DNA of 43,767 bases from Psychrobacter sp. Pi2-52 (lineage in GTDB: Bacteria > Pseudomonadota > Gammaproteobacteria > Pseudomonadales > Moraxellaceae), in NCBI RefSeq assembly GCF_904846705.1, contig NZ_CAJHBS010000025.1, forward strand, positions 1-43,767, given 5' to 3'. A model generated the notes under the pieces. It ran no database searches and was not told the origin of the DNA. It worked only from the letters and a program-made list of their open reading frames with translations. The stretch's first letter is position 1. Every line of letters begins with the position of its first letter. A program made the position numbers and the translations under genes. Of the stretch, positions 17,122 to 26,353 are shown in pieces.

Positions 17122-17982
17122 TTAATTAAAAGTGTCGAATAGCGATTTAGAGATAGGAGAGTGGTTGACGACGGGGACACCATGCGATTGATAGATTCTG
17201 CCGAGTAAGTTAAACGAAGGGATAATGCGCTCGTGCATGACTTTGCTGAGCATACTTGGCGCACTATTGTTTTTATTTTCATAAAACCGTGGTTGCTTAC
17301 TGTTAAGTAGGTCAATACCATATAGATGAATACACGCTGCTTGACGCGAAAACGCCAATTGCGCTGCGACATAAGCAACGGTTCCTGCTTCCACAAATCC
17401 ATGAGTAATGTTAAGAGAGACACCAATGTCAGCCGCCTTATGATCGCTATCAATAATAAAGTTTGGATTATTGATAAAGTACGATAGCGGCATTTTTTTA
17501 TTGAGTCGTTTTTTCTTAAAGATCAGCTTATTAAAAGATAGCTTGTTTGACTTGACTCCCCATGGCCTATCTACTGGGTACAATACTCGCATGGCATGAT
17601 GGTAGGTTTGCATAATATCAGGGTGCGTGGTGGCCATCGCTTCAAAGACAGCTAATGTTGCATATAGAGGTTGACCCGTATAGTACTGCTGTAAAATCTC
17701 AGGCTGATGATTGATAAAGCGCGCATCACTGATGACGTAACCAGCAATATCGGTAAACTGATGCTGCCCAATCAGGCTGATACTGCCATTGACAAAAATA
17801 GTAGGCGTATCTAGTAGCGCTGCTAACGGTAGCTGCTGTATAGATGGCCCTGAGGCGATAATATTGACATCTTTTCCATGCAGGCTTTGTGCTGGTTCAT
17901 TGGCATTAAAAGCATTGATAATGATGAGCTCATTATCAATATTGAACCCAGCAGTAGCAGGTAATCTCAAATATAGCGCCAT
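17122..17982 (-). CDS. WaaZ/MptE-like (DUF115-type) LPS core protein
   Basis: The core is VNIIASGPSIQQLPLAALL (39-57) followed by IFVNGSISL, DIAGYVISDARFI and, late, HLYGIDLL. A G-x-G/S-P-S loop followed by a V-N-G-S strand is shared by DUF115/MptE-like proteins and by the LPS core protein WaaZ, a suspected third-Kdo transferase. I infer a role in LOS inner-core modification from this resemblance and from the neighbouring LpxL-like and glycosyltransferase genes. It has 286 residues and no membrane segment. It is read on the minus strand, 96 bases after the DxD glycosyltransferase. Confidence 0.55.
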   Translation of the reverse strand: MALYLRLPATAGFNIDNELIIINAFNANEPAQSLHGKDVNIIASGPSIQQLPLAALLDTPTIFVNGSISLIGQHQFTDIAGYVISDARFINHQPEILQQYYTGQPLYATLAVFEAMATTHPDIMQTYHHAMRVLYPVDRPWGVKSNKLSFNKLIFKKKRLNKKMPLSYFINNPNFIIDSDHKAADIGVSLNITHGFVEAGTVAYVAAQLAFSRQAACIHLYGIDLLNSKQPRFYENKNNSAPSMLSKVMHERIIPSFNLLGRIYQSHGVPVVNHSPISKSLFDTFN

Positions 17983-18078
17983 ACTATTTTCCAGTCGTTT
18001 ATTTCACCTATCTTATATCTTAATACACTGCCTTTACGCTAATTATAAATTGTCTAAATATAGTTAATTGCTAAGCAT

Positions 18079-18879
18079 TTATTGCCAATGGTCTTTTAAC
18101 CATGGGCTTGGCTTCACATGTCGATACCATTTACCGCCACTACCAGCAATTGCATCGGGCGGGTTAATCTCACCGTGGAAAATAACGATTTTGGCATCAT
18201 CCGGCAGAGTAGGTGTGCGTACAAAGTTAAAAGGAATCGGCGCAATACATTGGTACTTAAAGCTAACACACCATGTTTTGTCCCAATACTCTAGGTTATG
18301 ATGCTCACGCAAATAGTTAGAGAGGTAAGCCTGCTCGTGACGTACTTGGGTGCGAATGGTTTCAAAGTTCCGCTCAAAATTGGACAGCAAATCAGGATAG
18401 GTATTCATACCAATATTGAAGCGATAAACAGAGCTATTGCCAATCATGCGCCAAGGTTTTTTCCAGTCGCGGATGATGACGACGCTGTCTTCATGTTCTG
18501 CTTGATAAGTGAAAAACGCATCGATATTATCGACAATGACGATATCGATATCTAAAAATAGCGCCACACCTTTTAAATCATACAGCTCAGGCTTAAAGGT
18601 AGTCAGTTTTTTCCAACCACGTTCAGGACCTGCTGGTAAATCCATATCGGGTATCGGATAACACGCAATCGCAGGGTCAATACCTGTGCTGTCATCGGTC
18701 AAGCAAACCATCTGAAAATCTAAGGTTAGATGTCGACTAACCATGTTGTAGAGACGATTGACGTATTCAGGACCATATTTGTCGCCCCATTTCATACAGA
18801 TGATATAACGCTGTTCAGGAGCATTTATACTGGTTTGCTTAGGGTCTGTAGATGAGGTCTTAGTTACGTCAGATGTCAT
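18079..18879 (-). CDS. Small GT-A glycosyltransferase (GT8-like) with DxD
   Basis: The protein begins with a polar tail of about 22 residues, then RYIICMKWGDKYG, LTDDSTGI, and the metal site ALFLDIDIVIVDNID (D110-x-D112). VIFHGEINPPDA near the C-terminus supplies the late H-G motif common in GT8-type enzymes. At 266 residues it is a compact cytoplasmic glycosyltransferase, probably acting on LOS core. It stands 150 bases after the LpxL-like gene in the same direction. A GAG sequence lies 8 bases before the ATG. Confidence 0.75.
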   Translation of the reverse strand: MTSDVTKTSSTDPKQTSINAPEQRYIICMKWGDKYGPEYVNRLYNMVSRHLTLDFQMVCLTDDSTGIDPAIACYPIPDMDLPAGPERGWKKLTTFKPELYDLKGVALFLDIDIVIVDNIDAFFTYQAEHEDSVVIIRDWKKPWRMIGNSSVYRFNIGMNTYPDLLSNFERNFETIRTQVRHEQAYLSNYLREHHNLEYWDKTWCVSFKYQCIAPIPFNFVRTPTLPDDAKIVIFHGEINPPDAIAGSGGKWYRHVKPSPWLKDHWQ

Positions 18880-19029
18880 AATGCACTCGTATTGAGATAA
18901 TAGTCAGATAAATGAAGGACTAATAAAAGTAAAAGAATATAGAGTTCAGCCAATATTAGCATAGCTGTGACTGATGAAACGTTTAAACTGATAGTACGTC
19001 TAAATAGTGCAACGTTAGGTTGGTGATGA

Positions 19030-20061
19030 CTAATGATTGTTGAGCTTAGTGTTATCATTTTTAACAGCACTATCGTTTTTAGCATTTTCGCTTTTAACGT
19101 TGTCATTTTTAACGCTATTGTTGATATCGCTAGCAGAGCGACTAGAAACGTTAGAATGGTGAGATTGAATAAAGGCTGCTAAAGTCTCTTTATCCGCCTG
19201 ATAAGGATTATTCAAACTTGGTATATGCTTAAAACGTCGATAGCCCCACATATAATGACTGTAGTTGTCTGTAATCATACGCTCCATGGCCTGATTGAGA
19301 GCATGAGTTGCCACTTCAGCATTACGATCGTATAAAGCAGGATTATCGAGTTTGTAGCAGTAAATATCAAAACCGCGTCCATCGGTACGGCGAATACAAG
19401 ATAAGCCAACCAGCGCACATTTGGTTTTGCTTGCCAATTTGGAGGCAAGTGTACTGGTCAATGTTTTGATACCAAAGAACGGAACGACAACGCCGCCTGA
19501 TGGCTCTGGAACGTGGTCGGGCAGTACGATACTAAAACCACCTTGCTTGAGTGTTTTAAACACGGCTTTGACGCCGCTACCATCAGTAGGTACCAAAGTC
19601 GCATTAAGTCGGGCTCGACCCTGAAGGATAAACTCATTAGCGAATTTGCCTTCAACTGGCTTATACATAATGGTTGGCGCACCAAATTGGTTGAGCCAAG
19701 CATTCATCATCTCCCAAGTGCCGAGATGCGGTACGATAGCAAGCATGCCATTTGGATTGGCAAGACCTTCTAAAAGAATATCTTTATTATGGACATCACG
19801 AATCTGAGCGATACTCCACTCAGGTGGCATCGCCCAGCTTTTTATAGATTCAATACTAGTCAAACATTGATGATAGATGATGTCTTTGGTCAATGCGCGC
19901 TTTTGCTGCTCAGACAGTGTATGAGTAATCAGCGCCATATTGATCTGAATGGTACGCATGATACTTAGACTGGGTATCTTAATGATAACCCAAGCGGCAA
20001 AACGTGCCAGCATCTGCAGTACAGACAATGGCACGACTTTGAAAATATGATACGGATTCAT
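19030..20061 (-). CDS. LpxL/HtrB-family lipid A late acyltransferase
   Basis: The family H-x4-E motif is HLGTWE (H112, E117) and is followed by DGSGVKAVFKTLKQGG and LPDHVPEPSGGVVVPFFG, as in LpxL/LpxM-type enzymes that add secondary acyl chains to Kdo-lipid A at the inner membrane. A basic hydrophobic N-terminus fits membrane association. The ATG at 20061 has GAGTGG just upstream and is preferred over a GTG two codons earlier. The last 45 or so residues are a polar low-complexity tail (SVKNDNVKSENAKND and so on), unusual for the family. It lies 67 bases after aspS. Confidence 0.9.
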   Translation of the reverse strand: MNPYHIFKVVPLSVLQMLARFAAWVIIKIPSLSIMRTIQINMALITHTLSEQQKRALTKDIIYHQCLTSIESIKSWAMPPEWSIAQIRDVHNKDILLEGLANPNGMLAIVPHLGTWEMMNAWLNQFGAPTIMYKPVEGKFANEFILQGRARLNATLVPTDGSGVKAVFKTLKQGGFSIVLPDHVPEPSGGVVVPFFGIKTLTSTLASKLASKTKCALVGLSCIRRTDGRGFDIYCYKLDNPALYDRNAEVATHALNQAMERMITDNYSHYMWGYRRFKHIPSLNNPYQADKETLAAFIQSHHSNVSSRSASDINNSVKNDNVKSENAKNDSAVKNDNTKLNNH

Positions 20062-20128
20062 GACCACTCACATGGTAATGAATCACGTAACAAGCACTGT
20101 AGACAGCAACCGCGCATCATCAAACGAT

Positions 20129-21970
20129 TTATTCAGCAGGCTTGTTGGTATCAGCCTGTGCTTTTTCACGCACACGGATACCAAGCTCACGTAGTTGTTT
20201 GCTATCAACGCCAGCAGGTGCTTGGGTCAATGGGCAATCAGCTGTTTTGGTTTTTGGGAAGGCGATAACGTCACGGATAGAGCTTGCGCCTACCATCAAC
20301 ATAATCAAACGATCCAAACCAAATGCTAGGCCGCCATGCGGTGGCGCACCGAATTTTAGAGCATCAAGTAAGAAACCAAACTTGTCTTCAGCTTCTTGCT
20401 CACCAATGCCCAAGGCTTCAAGTACAGCTTGCTGCATATCGTAAGTATTGATACGTAAACTACCACCACCAATCTCAGTACCGTTCAATACCATGTCATA
20501 AGCGATAGAAAGGGCAGATTCTGGGTTGTTTTTCAACTCTTCAACTGAGCCTTTAGGCTTAGTGAACGGATGATGCATTGACGTCCAACGACCATCGTCA
20601 GTCTCTTCAAACATTGGGAAGTCAGTTACCCAAAGTGGTGCCCATTCACAAGTCGTCATTTCAAGATCTAGACCGATTTTTTGACGTAATGCACCAATTG
20701 CATCGTTCACGACACTGGCTTTATCCGCACCAAAGAAGATAATGTCGCCATCTTCTGCAGCAGTACGCTCGATCAAGCTCACAAGCACGTCATCAGTCAT
20801 GTTTTTGATGATTGGAGACTGTAGGCCTGACTCTTTATCCACACCGTTGTTGATGCTGCTAGCGTCATTGACTTTGATGTAAGCCAAACCGCGTGCGCCA
20901 TAGATACCAACAAACTTGGTATAAGCATCGATTTGCTTACGGCTTAATGATGCGCCACCAGGGATGCGTAGGGCAGCCACACGACCTTTAGGATCGTTAG
21001 CAGGGCCTGCAAATACTTTGAAGTCAACGTCCTTCATCAAGTCTGCAACGTCAACCAACTTTAGAGGAATACGTAAGTCAGGCTTGTCTGATGCATAGTC
21101 ACGCATGGCTTCTGCGTAAGTCATGCGAGGGAACTGTTCAAACTCAACGTCCATCATTGTCTTAAACAAATGCTTGATAAGACCTTCGTTGATGTTCATG
21201 ATTTCTTCTTCGTTTAAGAAAGACGTCTCGATATCCACCTGAGTAAATTCAGGCTGACGATCGGCACGTAAATCTTCATCACGGAAGCATTTAGCAATTT
21301 GATAATAACGGTCAAAACCTGACACCATCAATAATTGCTTAAATAGCTGTGGTGACTGCGGCAAGGCAAAGAAGTTACCTGGACGAGTGCGTGATGGTAC
21401 AAGATAATCACGCGCACCTTCAGGCGTTGCACGAGTCAAGATAGGTGTCTCAACATCCAAGAAACCATGATCGTCTAAATAACGACGAATCGCTGAAGTT
21501 GCCTTGGCACGGAACACCATACGCTCTTGCATTTGCGGACGACGCATATCAAGATAACGATACTTCAGACGCAGGTCTTCAGATACAGTTGTTTTTTCGT
21601 CATTCAATGGGAATGGCGGTGTCTCAGACTTAGCCAATACTTCAATTTCTTTGCCCAATAGCTCAATCTGGCCACTGGTCATATTATTATTTTCAGTACC
21701 TTCATAACGACGACGTACGCGGCCAGTTATCTTTAGCACGTATTCAGGACGTACAGCATCAGCTGCTGCGAAAGCTTCTGGGGTATCAGGGTCGACCACG
21801 ACCTGTAAGATACCTGCGCGGTCACGCATGTCTAAGAAAATCACGCCACCGTGATCGCGACGACGATGTACCCAGCCTACGATACTAATGGTTTGCTCAA
21901 GCAAGCTCTCGGTTACGGCTCCGCAATACTCGTCTCGGTATTCGCTATGCGTCATAGTGCTTTGCGTCAT
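20129..21970 (-). CDS. aspS: Aspartyl-tRNA synthetase
   Basis: Class II synthetase of 613 residues: anticodon-binding OB fold ([21 protein letters not shown]), class II motif 2 [21 protein letters not shown] insertion and motif 3 [13 protein letters not shown]. The His after RRRD and the following Gly-Gly match the Pseudomonas enzyme, reported as non-discriminating (it also charges tRNA-Asn, with GatCAB correcting the product). That property is inference here. Start: the first ATG is kept; [12 protein letters not shown], 5 codons later, is possible. Likely head of a transcript continuing into the LpxL-like gene. Confidence 0.97.
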   Translation of the reverse strand: MTQSTMTHSEYRDEYCGAVTESLLEQTISIVGWVHRRRDHGGVIFLDMRDRAGILQVVVDPDTPEAFAAADAVRPEYVLKITGRVRRRYEGTENNNMTSGQIELLGKEIEVLAKSETPPFPLNDEKTTVSEDLRLKYRYLDMRRPQMQERMVFRAKATSAIRRYLDDHGFLDVETPILTRATPEGARDYLVPSRTRPGNFFALPQSPQLFKQLLMVSGFDRYYQIAKCFRDEDLRADRQPEFTQVDIETSFLNEEEIMNINEGLIKHLFKTMMDVEFEQFPRMTYAEAMRDYASDKPDLRIPLKLVDVADLMKDVDFKVFAGPANDPKGRVAALRIPGGASLSRKQIDAYTKFVGIYGARGLAYIKVNDASSINNGVDKESGLQSPIIKNMTDDVLVSLIERTAAEDGDIIFFGADKASVVNDAIGALRQKIGLDLEMTTCEWAPLWVTDFPMFEETDDGRWTSMHHPFTKPKGSVEELKNNPESALSIAYDMVLNGTEIGGGSLRINTYDMQQAVLEALGIGEQEAEDKFGFLLDALKFGAPPHGGLAFGLDRLIMLMVGASSIRDVIAFPKTKTADCPLTQAPAGVDSKQLRELGIRVREKAQADTNKPAE

Positions 21971-22329
21971 AATATAGTTATCCAGTTATCAGCCCAATTC
22001 GAAGTACAATAATGCAGCCATTGTTGTGCGTTTCAAGCTATTTGCAAAAAAAACACACAAACAACGCGATTAAGACATATGGTCATCACGTTGGCTGCAG
22101 AAAATTTGATATAAACGCATATTATGCCTAATCTGCCTTTGTTATACAACCAGCTGAGTTCAATCAAAGAACGGGAGTCTGCAAGTATCTGACGTATTTA
22201 TTCAGTGATATTTATATTGGGTTAAATATTGTCATCATGCTTGAAAACACCGCTTAGTGTGCATATATCAACCGCACGCTAATAAAAACAGCCATATCAA
22301 TATATTTACTGACTTGAGGATTTGTAATC
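21971..22329. promoter_or_regulatory. 359-bp divergent intergenic region, aspS / sohB
   Basis: The region must contain promoters for both genes. A hairpin-like inverted repeat (TTAGTGTGC and GCACGCTAA, 22254-22282) precedes the sohB ribosome site GAGGA. No T-box-like structure or other recognisable regulator was identified. Confidence 0.4.
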
Positions 22330-23310
22330 ATGCTATTTCATCCCCCTAAAAACCCTGTTGAGCTTAAAATACGCCACTTAAATGATGCTCAAAAGCAGCG
22401 CCGCGAAGATTTGATGGAAGCCACCCAAGGCAAAGCTGCCCTCAAACAGTTCAAAAAAGTCATGGCCAAAAAAGCCAAGCAAGCATTGAAAGCAAAAACT
22501 AAAAATAAGAAAAAACATACCGATGATAAGGCCCAAGTTTTTGTCCTTGATTTTGACGGTGATATCAAAGCAACTGCGGTCAAACATTTGCGTGAAGAAA
22601 TCAGTACTTTAATTAGTACCGCAAATAAAGGTGACGAAGTTATCGTCCGTCTTGAATCAGGCGGCGGTTTGGTACACGGTTATGGTTTGGCCGCAGCGCA
22701 ATTGGTTCGCCTAAAGGATGCTGGCTTAAAATTGACTGTCTGTGTTGATAAGGTGGCGGCGAGCGGTGGTTATATGATGGCCTGCGTTGCAGACAAGGTA
22801 ATAGCCGCACCATTCGCTATCATTGGTTCAATCGGTGTGGTGTCACAATTGCCAAATTTTCATAAATGGCTAAAAAACCATGACGTTGATTATGAGATGT
22901 TTACCGCTGGTGACTACAAGCGTACGGTGACTGTATTTGGTGAAAACGATGCCGAAGACCGTGCCAAATACCAAGAAGAACTAGAGCAGACGCATGAGCT
23001 ATTCAAGCATTTTGTTAATACCTATCGTCCAGAGTTAGATGTTGCCAAAGTAGCTACGGGTGAGCATTGGTATGGCGAAGATGCGTTAAAGCTTAACTTA
23101 ATTGACAGTCTACAAACTTCAGACAGCTATATTTTAGAGCGTATGGAAGACAACGAAGTGTACGCACTTTATTCACGTCAGAAGCCGACGTTAGCAGAAA
23201 AGCTAGGATTGGCTCAAGCAGCAGAAGCGACACTGAGCATGGCTGTAGATAAATTACCTGATGCACTTGCACGTTTTGATTTGAACAGCCGCCTAAATAT
23301 TCTGAAATAA
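22330..23310 (+). CDS. sohB: SohB-like S49 serine peptidase without the N-terminal membrane anchor
   Basis: The catalytic half is strongly SohB-like: LDFDGDIKA, RLESGGGLVHGYGL, VDKVAASGGYMMACVAD (nucleophile Ser145), GSIGVV and AGDYKRT (general base Lys197). GEHWYGEDAL follows. E. coli SohB begins with a membrane helix; here the N-terminus is MLFHPPKNPVELKIRHL and then a Lys/Ala-rich, helical, basic stretch to about residue 64, with no hydrophobic anchor. GAGGA 9 bases before the ATG supports this start. The protein is likely cytoplasmic or peripherally bound. Single-gene transcript with its own terminator. Confidence 0.9.
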   Translation: MLFHPPKNPVELKIRHLNDAQKQRREDLMEATQGKAALKQFKKVMAKKAKQALKAKTKNKKKHTDDKAQVFVLDFDGDIKATAVKHLREEISTLISTANKGDEVIVRLESGGGLVHGYGLAAAQLVRLKDAGLKLTVCVDKVAASGGYMMACVADKVIAAPFAIIGSIGVVSQLPNFHKWLKNHDVDYEMFTAGDYKRTVTVFGENDAEDRAKYQEELEQTHELFKHFVNTYRPELDVAKVATGEHWYGEDALKLNLIDSLQTSDSYILERMEDNEVYALYSRQKPTLAEKLGLAQAAEATLSMAVDKLPDALARFDLNSRLNILK

Positions 23311-23387
23311 TGTTAGTTATCATTATGATAGTTAAATAATGGTATTTCAGCGCTCAGAATTTTTTGGATACATTGTTTATATTTTGT

Positions 23388-23419
23388 AAAAGGCGTGGCC
23401 TAGCTGGTCGCGCCTTTTT
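23388..23419 (+). terminator. sohB terminator
   Basis: AAAAGGCG and CGCCTTTTT form the outer stem with GGCC/GGTC pairing inside, followed by a T-run. It begins 77 bases after the sohB stop. Confidence 0.8.
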
Positions 23420-23484
23420 GCTGTTTATTGACAATTGCTGTGTTATAAATGTAGCACACGGAAAACAGTATACGTGCGTGCACT

Positions 23485-23505
23485 AAAGCTCTAGTAGAGC
23501 TTTTT
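23485..23505 (+). terminator. Terminator-like hairpin in the leader of the acyl-CoA dehydrogenase gene
   Basis: AAAGCTC and GAGCTTT enclose a 5-nt loop and are followed by five T residues. It lies 45 bases before the dehydrogenase ATG, so it may be a second sohB terminator or an attenuator, depending on where the dehydrogenase promoter is. Confidence 0.5.
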
Positions 23506-23550
23506 ATTAACATTTGATTTAGACAATCAATAAAGAAAAGGAAGTCATTT

Positions 23551-24819
23551 ATGTCTAACGACAATTTAATGTTTACCGCAACAGAACATGGTCAAGCCAT
23601 GCATGCCAAAGTCAAAGCGTTCATCGAAACGAATATTGAGCCTATCGAAGCCCAATTCTGGGAAGATTGTCATAAGAAAAACCCTGATGGTAATTGGGAA
23701 AACTGGGAGTGGCCAGAAGCCTACGAAAACCTGCGCAATCAAGCACGTGAAGAGGGCTTGTGGAATTTATTCTTGCCAGATGACACACTAGGTGCAGGAC
23801 TGTCAGTCACTGATTATGCGCCTATCGCAGAGTTGACTGGTCGTAGCTTGCTAGCACCTCATGTATTTAACTGTAATGCCCCTGATAGCGGTAACATGGA
23901 GCTGTTATGGCGTTACGGTACTCAAGAGCAGCAAGACAAGTGGCTTACCCCAATCCTAGAAGGTAAGACACGCTCTGTATTCTGTATGACTGAGCCTGAT
24001 GTGGCGTCAAGTGATGCAACCAATATGCAAGCAACAGCCGTAGTAGATGGTGATGAGATTGTCATTAATGGTAGCAAGTGGTGGTCATCTGGTCTTGGCG
24101 ATCCAGCAGTTGATGTCTTGATTGTGATGGCATATACCGCGGATGAAAGTGCAGACCGTCATCATCAGCATTCGATGGTGCTTGTGCCAGTCAACACACC
24201 AGGTGTGAACATCAAACGTATGCTTAAAGTGTTTGGTGATTATGATGCACCGCACGGCCATGGTGAGATTAGCTTTGAAAATGTACGTGTGCCAGTCAGC
24301 CACTTCATTGGTGGACCTGGTAAGGGCTTTGAGATTGCACAGGGTCGTCTAGGGCCAGGCCGTATTCATCATTGCATGCGCTGTATCGGTGCTGCCGAAA
24401 AATCTCTTGAATTAGCGGTCAAGCGTGGTATGTCACGTACTGCCTTTGGTAAGCCATTACTACAATTGGGTGGTAACTTTGAGCGTATCAGCGAAGCCCG
24501 TATCAAAATCGACCAAGCACGCTTGCTCACATTGTACGCCGCCCAAAAAATGGATGCTCAGGGCACAAAAGCCGCATTGACTGAAATCTCTGCTATCAAA
24601 GTAGTGGCGCCAACTGTGTTACAAGAAGTCGTTGATATGGCGATTCAGATTCATGGTGGTATGGGCGTCTGTCAAGATACCTTGCTACCGAACTTTTATG
24701 CGCAAGCACGTGTACTACGTTTGGCAGATGGTCCAGATGAAGTGCATAAAACCATGATTGCTAAGCTGGAACTAAAACGTCAGGGCTTTAGTCGTTCTGC
24801 TAAATCTGACAAAGCTTAG
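23551..24819 (+). CDS. Acyl-CoA dehydrogenase of the ACAD10/ACAD11 (LvaC-like) type
   Basis: A 422-residue flavoenzyme with FCMTEPDVASSDATN (144-158, FAD and substrate contacts), WWSSG, RTAFGKPL and QIHGGMGVCQD (366-376). In place of the catalytic Glu region YEGT it has LADGPDEVH (391-399, Asp393), typical of the ACAD10/11 group. In that group an adjacent or fused APH-fold kinase phosphorylates a 4-hydroxyacyl-CoA and the dehydrogenase-like partner completes its conversion. Here the kinase is encoded 241 bases downstream. AAGGAAG precedes the ATG. A hairpin terminator follows the gene, so cotranscription with the kinase is uncertain. Confidence 0.9.
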   Translation: MSNDNLMFTATEHGQAMHAKVKAFIETNIEPIEAQFWEDCHKKNPDGNWENWEWPEAYENLRNQAREEGLWNLFLPDDTLGAGLSVTDYAPIAELTGRSLLAPHVFNCNAPDSGNMELLWRYGTQEQQDKWLTPILEGKTRSVFCMTEPDVASSDATNMQATAVVDGDEIVINGSKWWSSGLGDPAVDVLIVMAYTADESADRHHQHSMVLVPVNTPGVNIKRMLKVFGDYDAPHGHGEISFENVRVPVSHFIGGPGKGFEIAQGRLGPGRIHHCMRCIGAAEKSLELAVKRGMSRTAFGKPLLQLGGNFERISEARIKIDQARLLTLYAAQKMDAQGTKAALTEISAIKVVAPTVLQEVVDMAIQIHGGMGVCQDTLLPNFYAQARVLRLADGPDEVHKTMIAKLELKRQGFSRSAKSDKA

Positions 24820-24909
24820 CCTTAAGTTTAATCTTAACAAACGGTTGTGTGAGTTAGTTTCGATTTGCTCACGCAACTATCAAGAATAAGCCAATAAAAA
24901 TTCTAATTG

Positions 24910-24945
24910 AAAATTCACTATTAACAACTTAGTAGTGAATTTTTC
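24910..24945 (+). terminator. Hairpin terminator after the acyl-CoA dehydrogenase
   Basis: AAAATTCACTA pairs with TAGTGAATTTT around a 12-nt loop and leads into more T residues. A second weaker hairpin (GTTG-GTGAG with CTCAC-CAAC) lies just before it, at about 24845-24880. Confidence 0.65.
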
Positions 24946-25060
24946 ATCACTAGAGCGAGTCCTCATTTCAAAAATAGCGAGAAGAATGAGATAAATTGAA
25001 TTGAGAACTAGCTCGCATATCTGTTATAAAAATAAATGACCACATGATAAGGAATGTCTC

Positions 25061-26305
25061 ATGGCAACTGATAATAAAGTACTAGACAAAGGCGGTGCCG
25101 TACGCGAAGGTGAAGAGCTTGATGCCAAAGCAGTAAGCGCATGGCTTCGCGGTCAAGGTGTCGACGTGGTAGGCGAGCCTACGGTCACTCAGTTCTCAGG
25201 CGGCGCATCAAACTGGACGTATCGACTACAGTATGAAGGTGAAGATAAAAACCAAGATCTCATATTACGTCGTCCACCAAAAGGTACCAAGGCAAAATCT
25301 GCCCATGATATGGTGCGTGAGTACACCGTTCAAAAAGCGTTAAAAGATGCTTATCCTTATGTACCTGAGATGATTGCGCTGTGTACGGATGAAGTTGTTA
25401 TCGGCGCTGACTTTTATGTGATGGAGCGGATGGAAGGTATTATTCCTCGTGCAGAATTGCCAGAAGGTATCGATCTAAATCCTGAGCAAACGCGTCTGCT
25501 TTGCACCAATGTATTAGACGCTCTGGTAGAGTTACATCAGATAGACTATACCGAGCATCCTGATTTGGTTAATTTGGGTCGCGGTGAAGGTTATTGCGAA
25601 CGCCAGATCAGTGGTTGGGATAAACGTTATGTTAAAGCAAAGACGCCAAACGTACCAAGCTTTGCGCTGGTCAGACAATGGCTTGCTAAGCACACGCCTG
25701 CTGATAGCAAAACTTGTATCATTCATAATGATTGGCGCTTTGACAATGTCATACTTGATGCGGATGAGCCGACCAAAGTGATTGGCGTGCTCGACTGGGA
25801 GATGGCAACCCTTGGCGATCCATTGATGGACTTGGGTAGTGCGTTGGCTTACTGGATTGAAGAAGATGACAATATCATCATGCAGCAGTTCCGTCGTCAG
25901 CCAACACATTTAGAAGGCATGATGACGCGTGATGAAGTGGTTGAATATTATCTAAAACAGTCAGGTTTAGAGATAGATAATTGGACCTTTTATGAAGTGT
26001 TCGGATTGTTCCGCCTCTCAGGCATTATTCAGCAAATCTACTATCGTTATTATCATAAGCAAACCACCAATCCAGCGTTCAAAAATGCTTGGCTCGTTAT
26101 ACATGTCATGCATGCTAAATGTTTGAAACTGATTGCGCAATATGAAGGCGAAGCCTTATTCAATGCGCACGTTCAGCCGCATTTAGAAGACATAGGCGTA
26201 GATGCTGCTGCTATCGAGCAGTTGCCAAGCCCTGTTCAAAAAGTGGTCAAAAGTATTTTACCAAAAGGCTATTTTGCAAAAGCACCTGACTCTCCTGAAG
26301 CGTAA
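25061..26305 (+). CDS. APH-fold kinase, ACAD10/11 N-terminal-domain type (LvaA-like)
   Basis: The protein has FSGGASNWTYRL as the glycine-rich loop, LILRRPPKG with the ATP-binding region, the catalytic loop IIHNDWRFDNVILD (D224, N229) and VLDWEMATLGDPLMDLG (D245 metal site). This is the aminoglycoside phosphotransferase fold, but the sequence style matches ACAD10/11 kinase domains rather than antibiotic resistance enzymes. The expected role is phosphorylation of a 4-hydroxyacyl-CoA for the neighbouring dehydrogenase. Length 414. A GGAATG leader precedes the ATG. The histidine-phosphatase gene follows after 48 bases. Confidence 0.85.
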   Translation: MATDNKVLDKGGAVREGEELDAKAVSAWLRGQGVDVVGEPTVTQFSGGASNWTYRLQYEGEDKNQDLILRRPPKGTKAKSAHDMVREYTVQKALKDAYPYVPEMIALCTDEVVIGADFYVMERMEGIIPRAELPEGIDLNPEQTRLLCTNVLDALVELHQIDYTEHPDLVNLGRGEGYCERQISGWDKRYVKAKTPNVPSFALVRQWLAKHTPADSKTCIIHNDWRFDNVILDADEPTKVIGVLDWEMATLGDPLMDLGSALAYWIEEDDNIIMQQFRRQPTHLEGMMTRDEVVEYYLKQSGLEIDNWTFYEVFGLFRLSGIIQQIYYRYYHKQTTNPAFKNAWLVIHVMHAKCLKLIAQYEGEALFNAHVQPHLEDIGVDAAAIEQLPSPVQKVVKSILPKGYFAKAPDSPEA

Positions 26306-26353
26306 GCATTCAGCAAACCGTACTTTAGCAAATATGATAAAAGGTAATAATTT

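Noticed and set aside
17112..17453. Minus-strand open frame overlapping the WaaZ-like gene
   Set aside because: It is an alternative frame of the real gene, with no motif and no ribosome site.
25061..26305. Aminoglycoside resistance kinase
   Set aside because: The fold is APH-like, but the sequence pattern and the neighbouring dehydrogenase match the ACAD10/11 kinase type.
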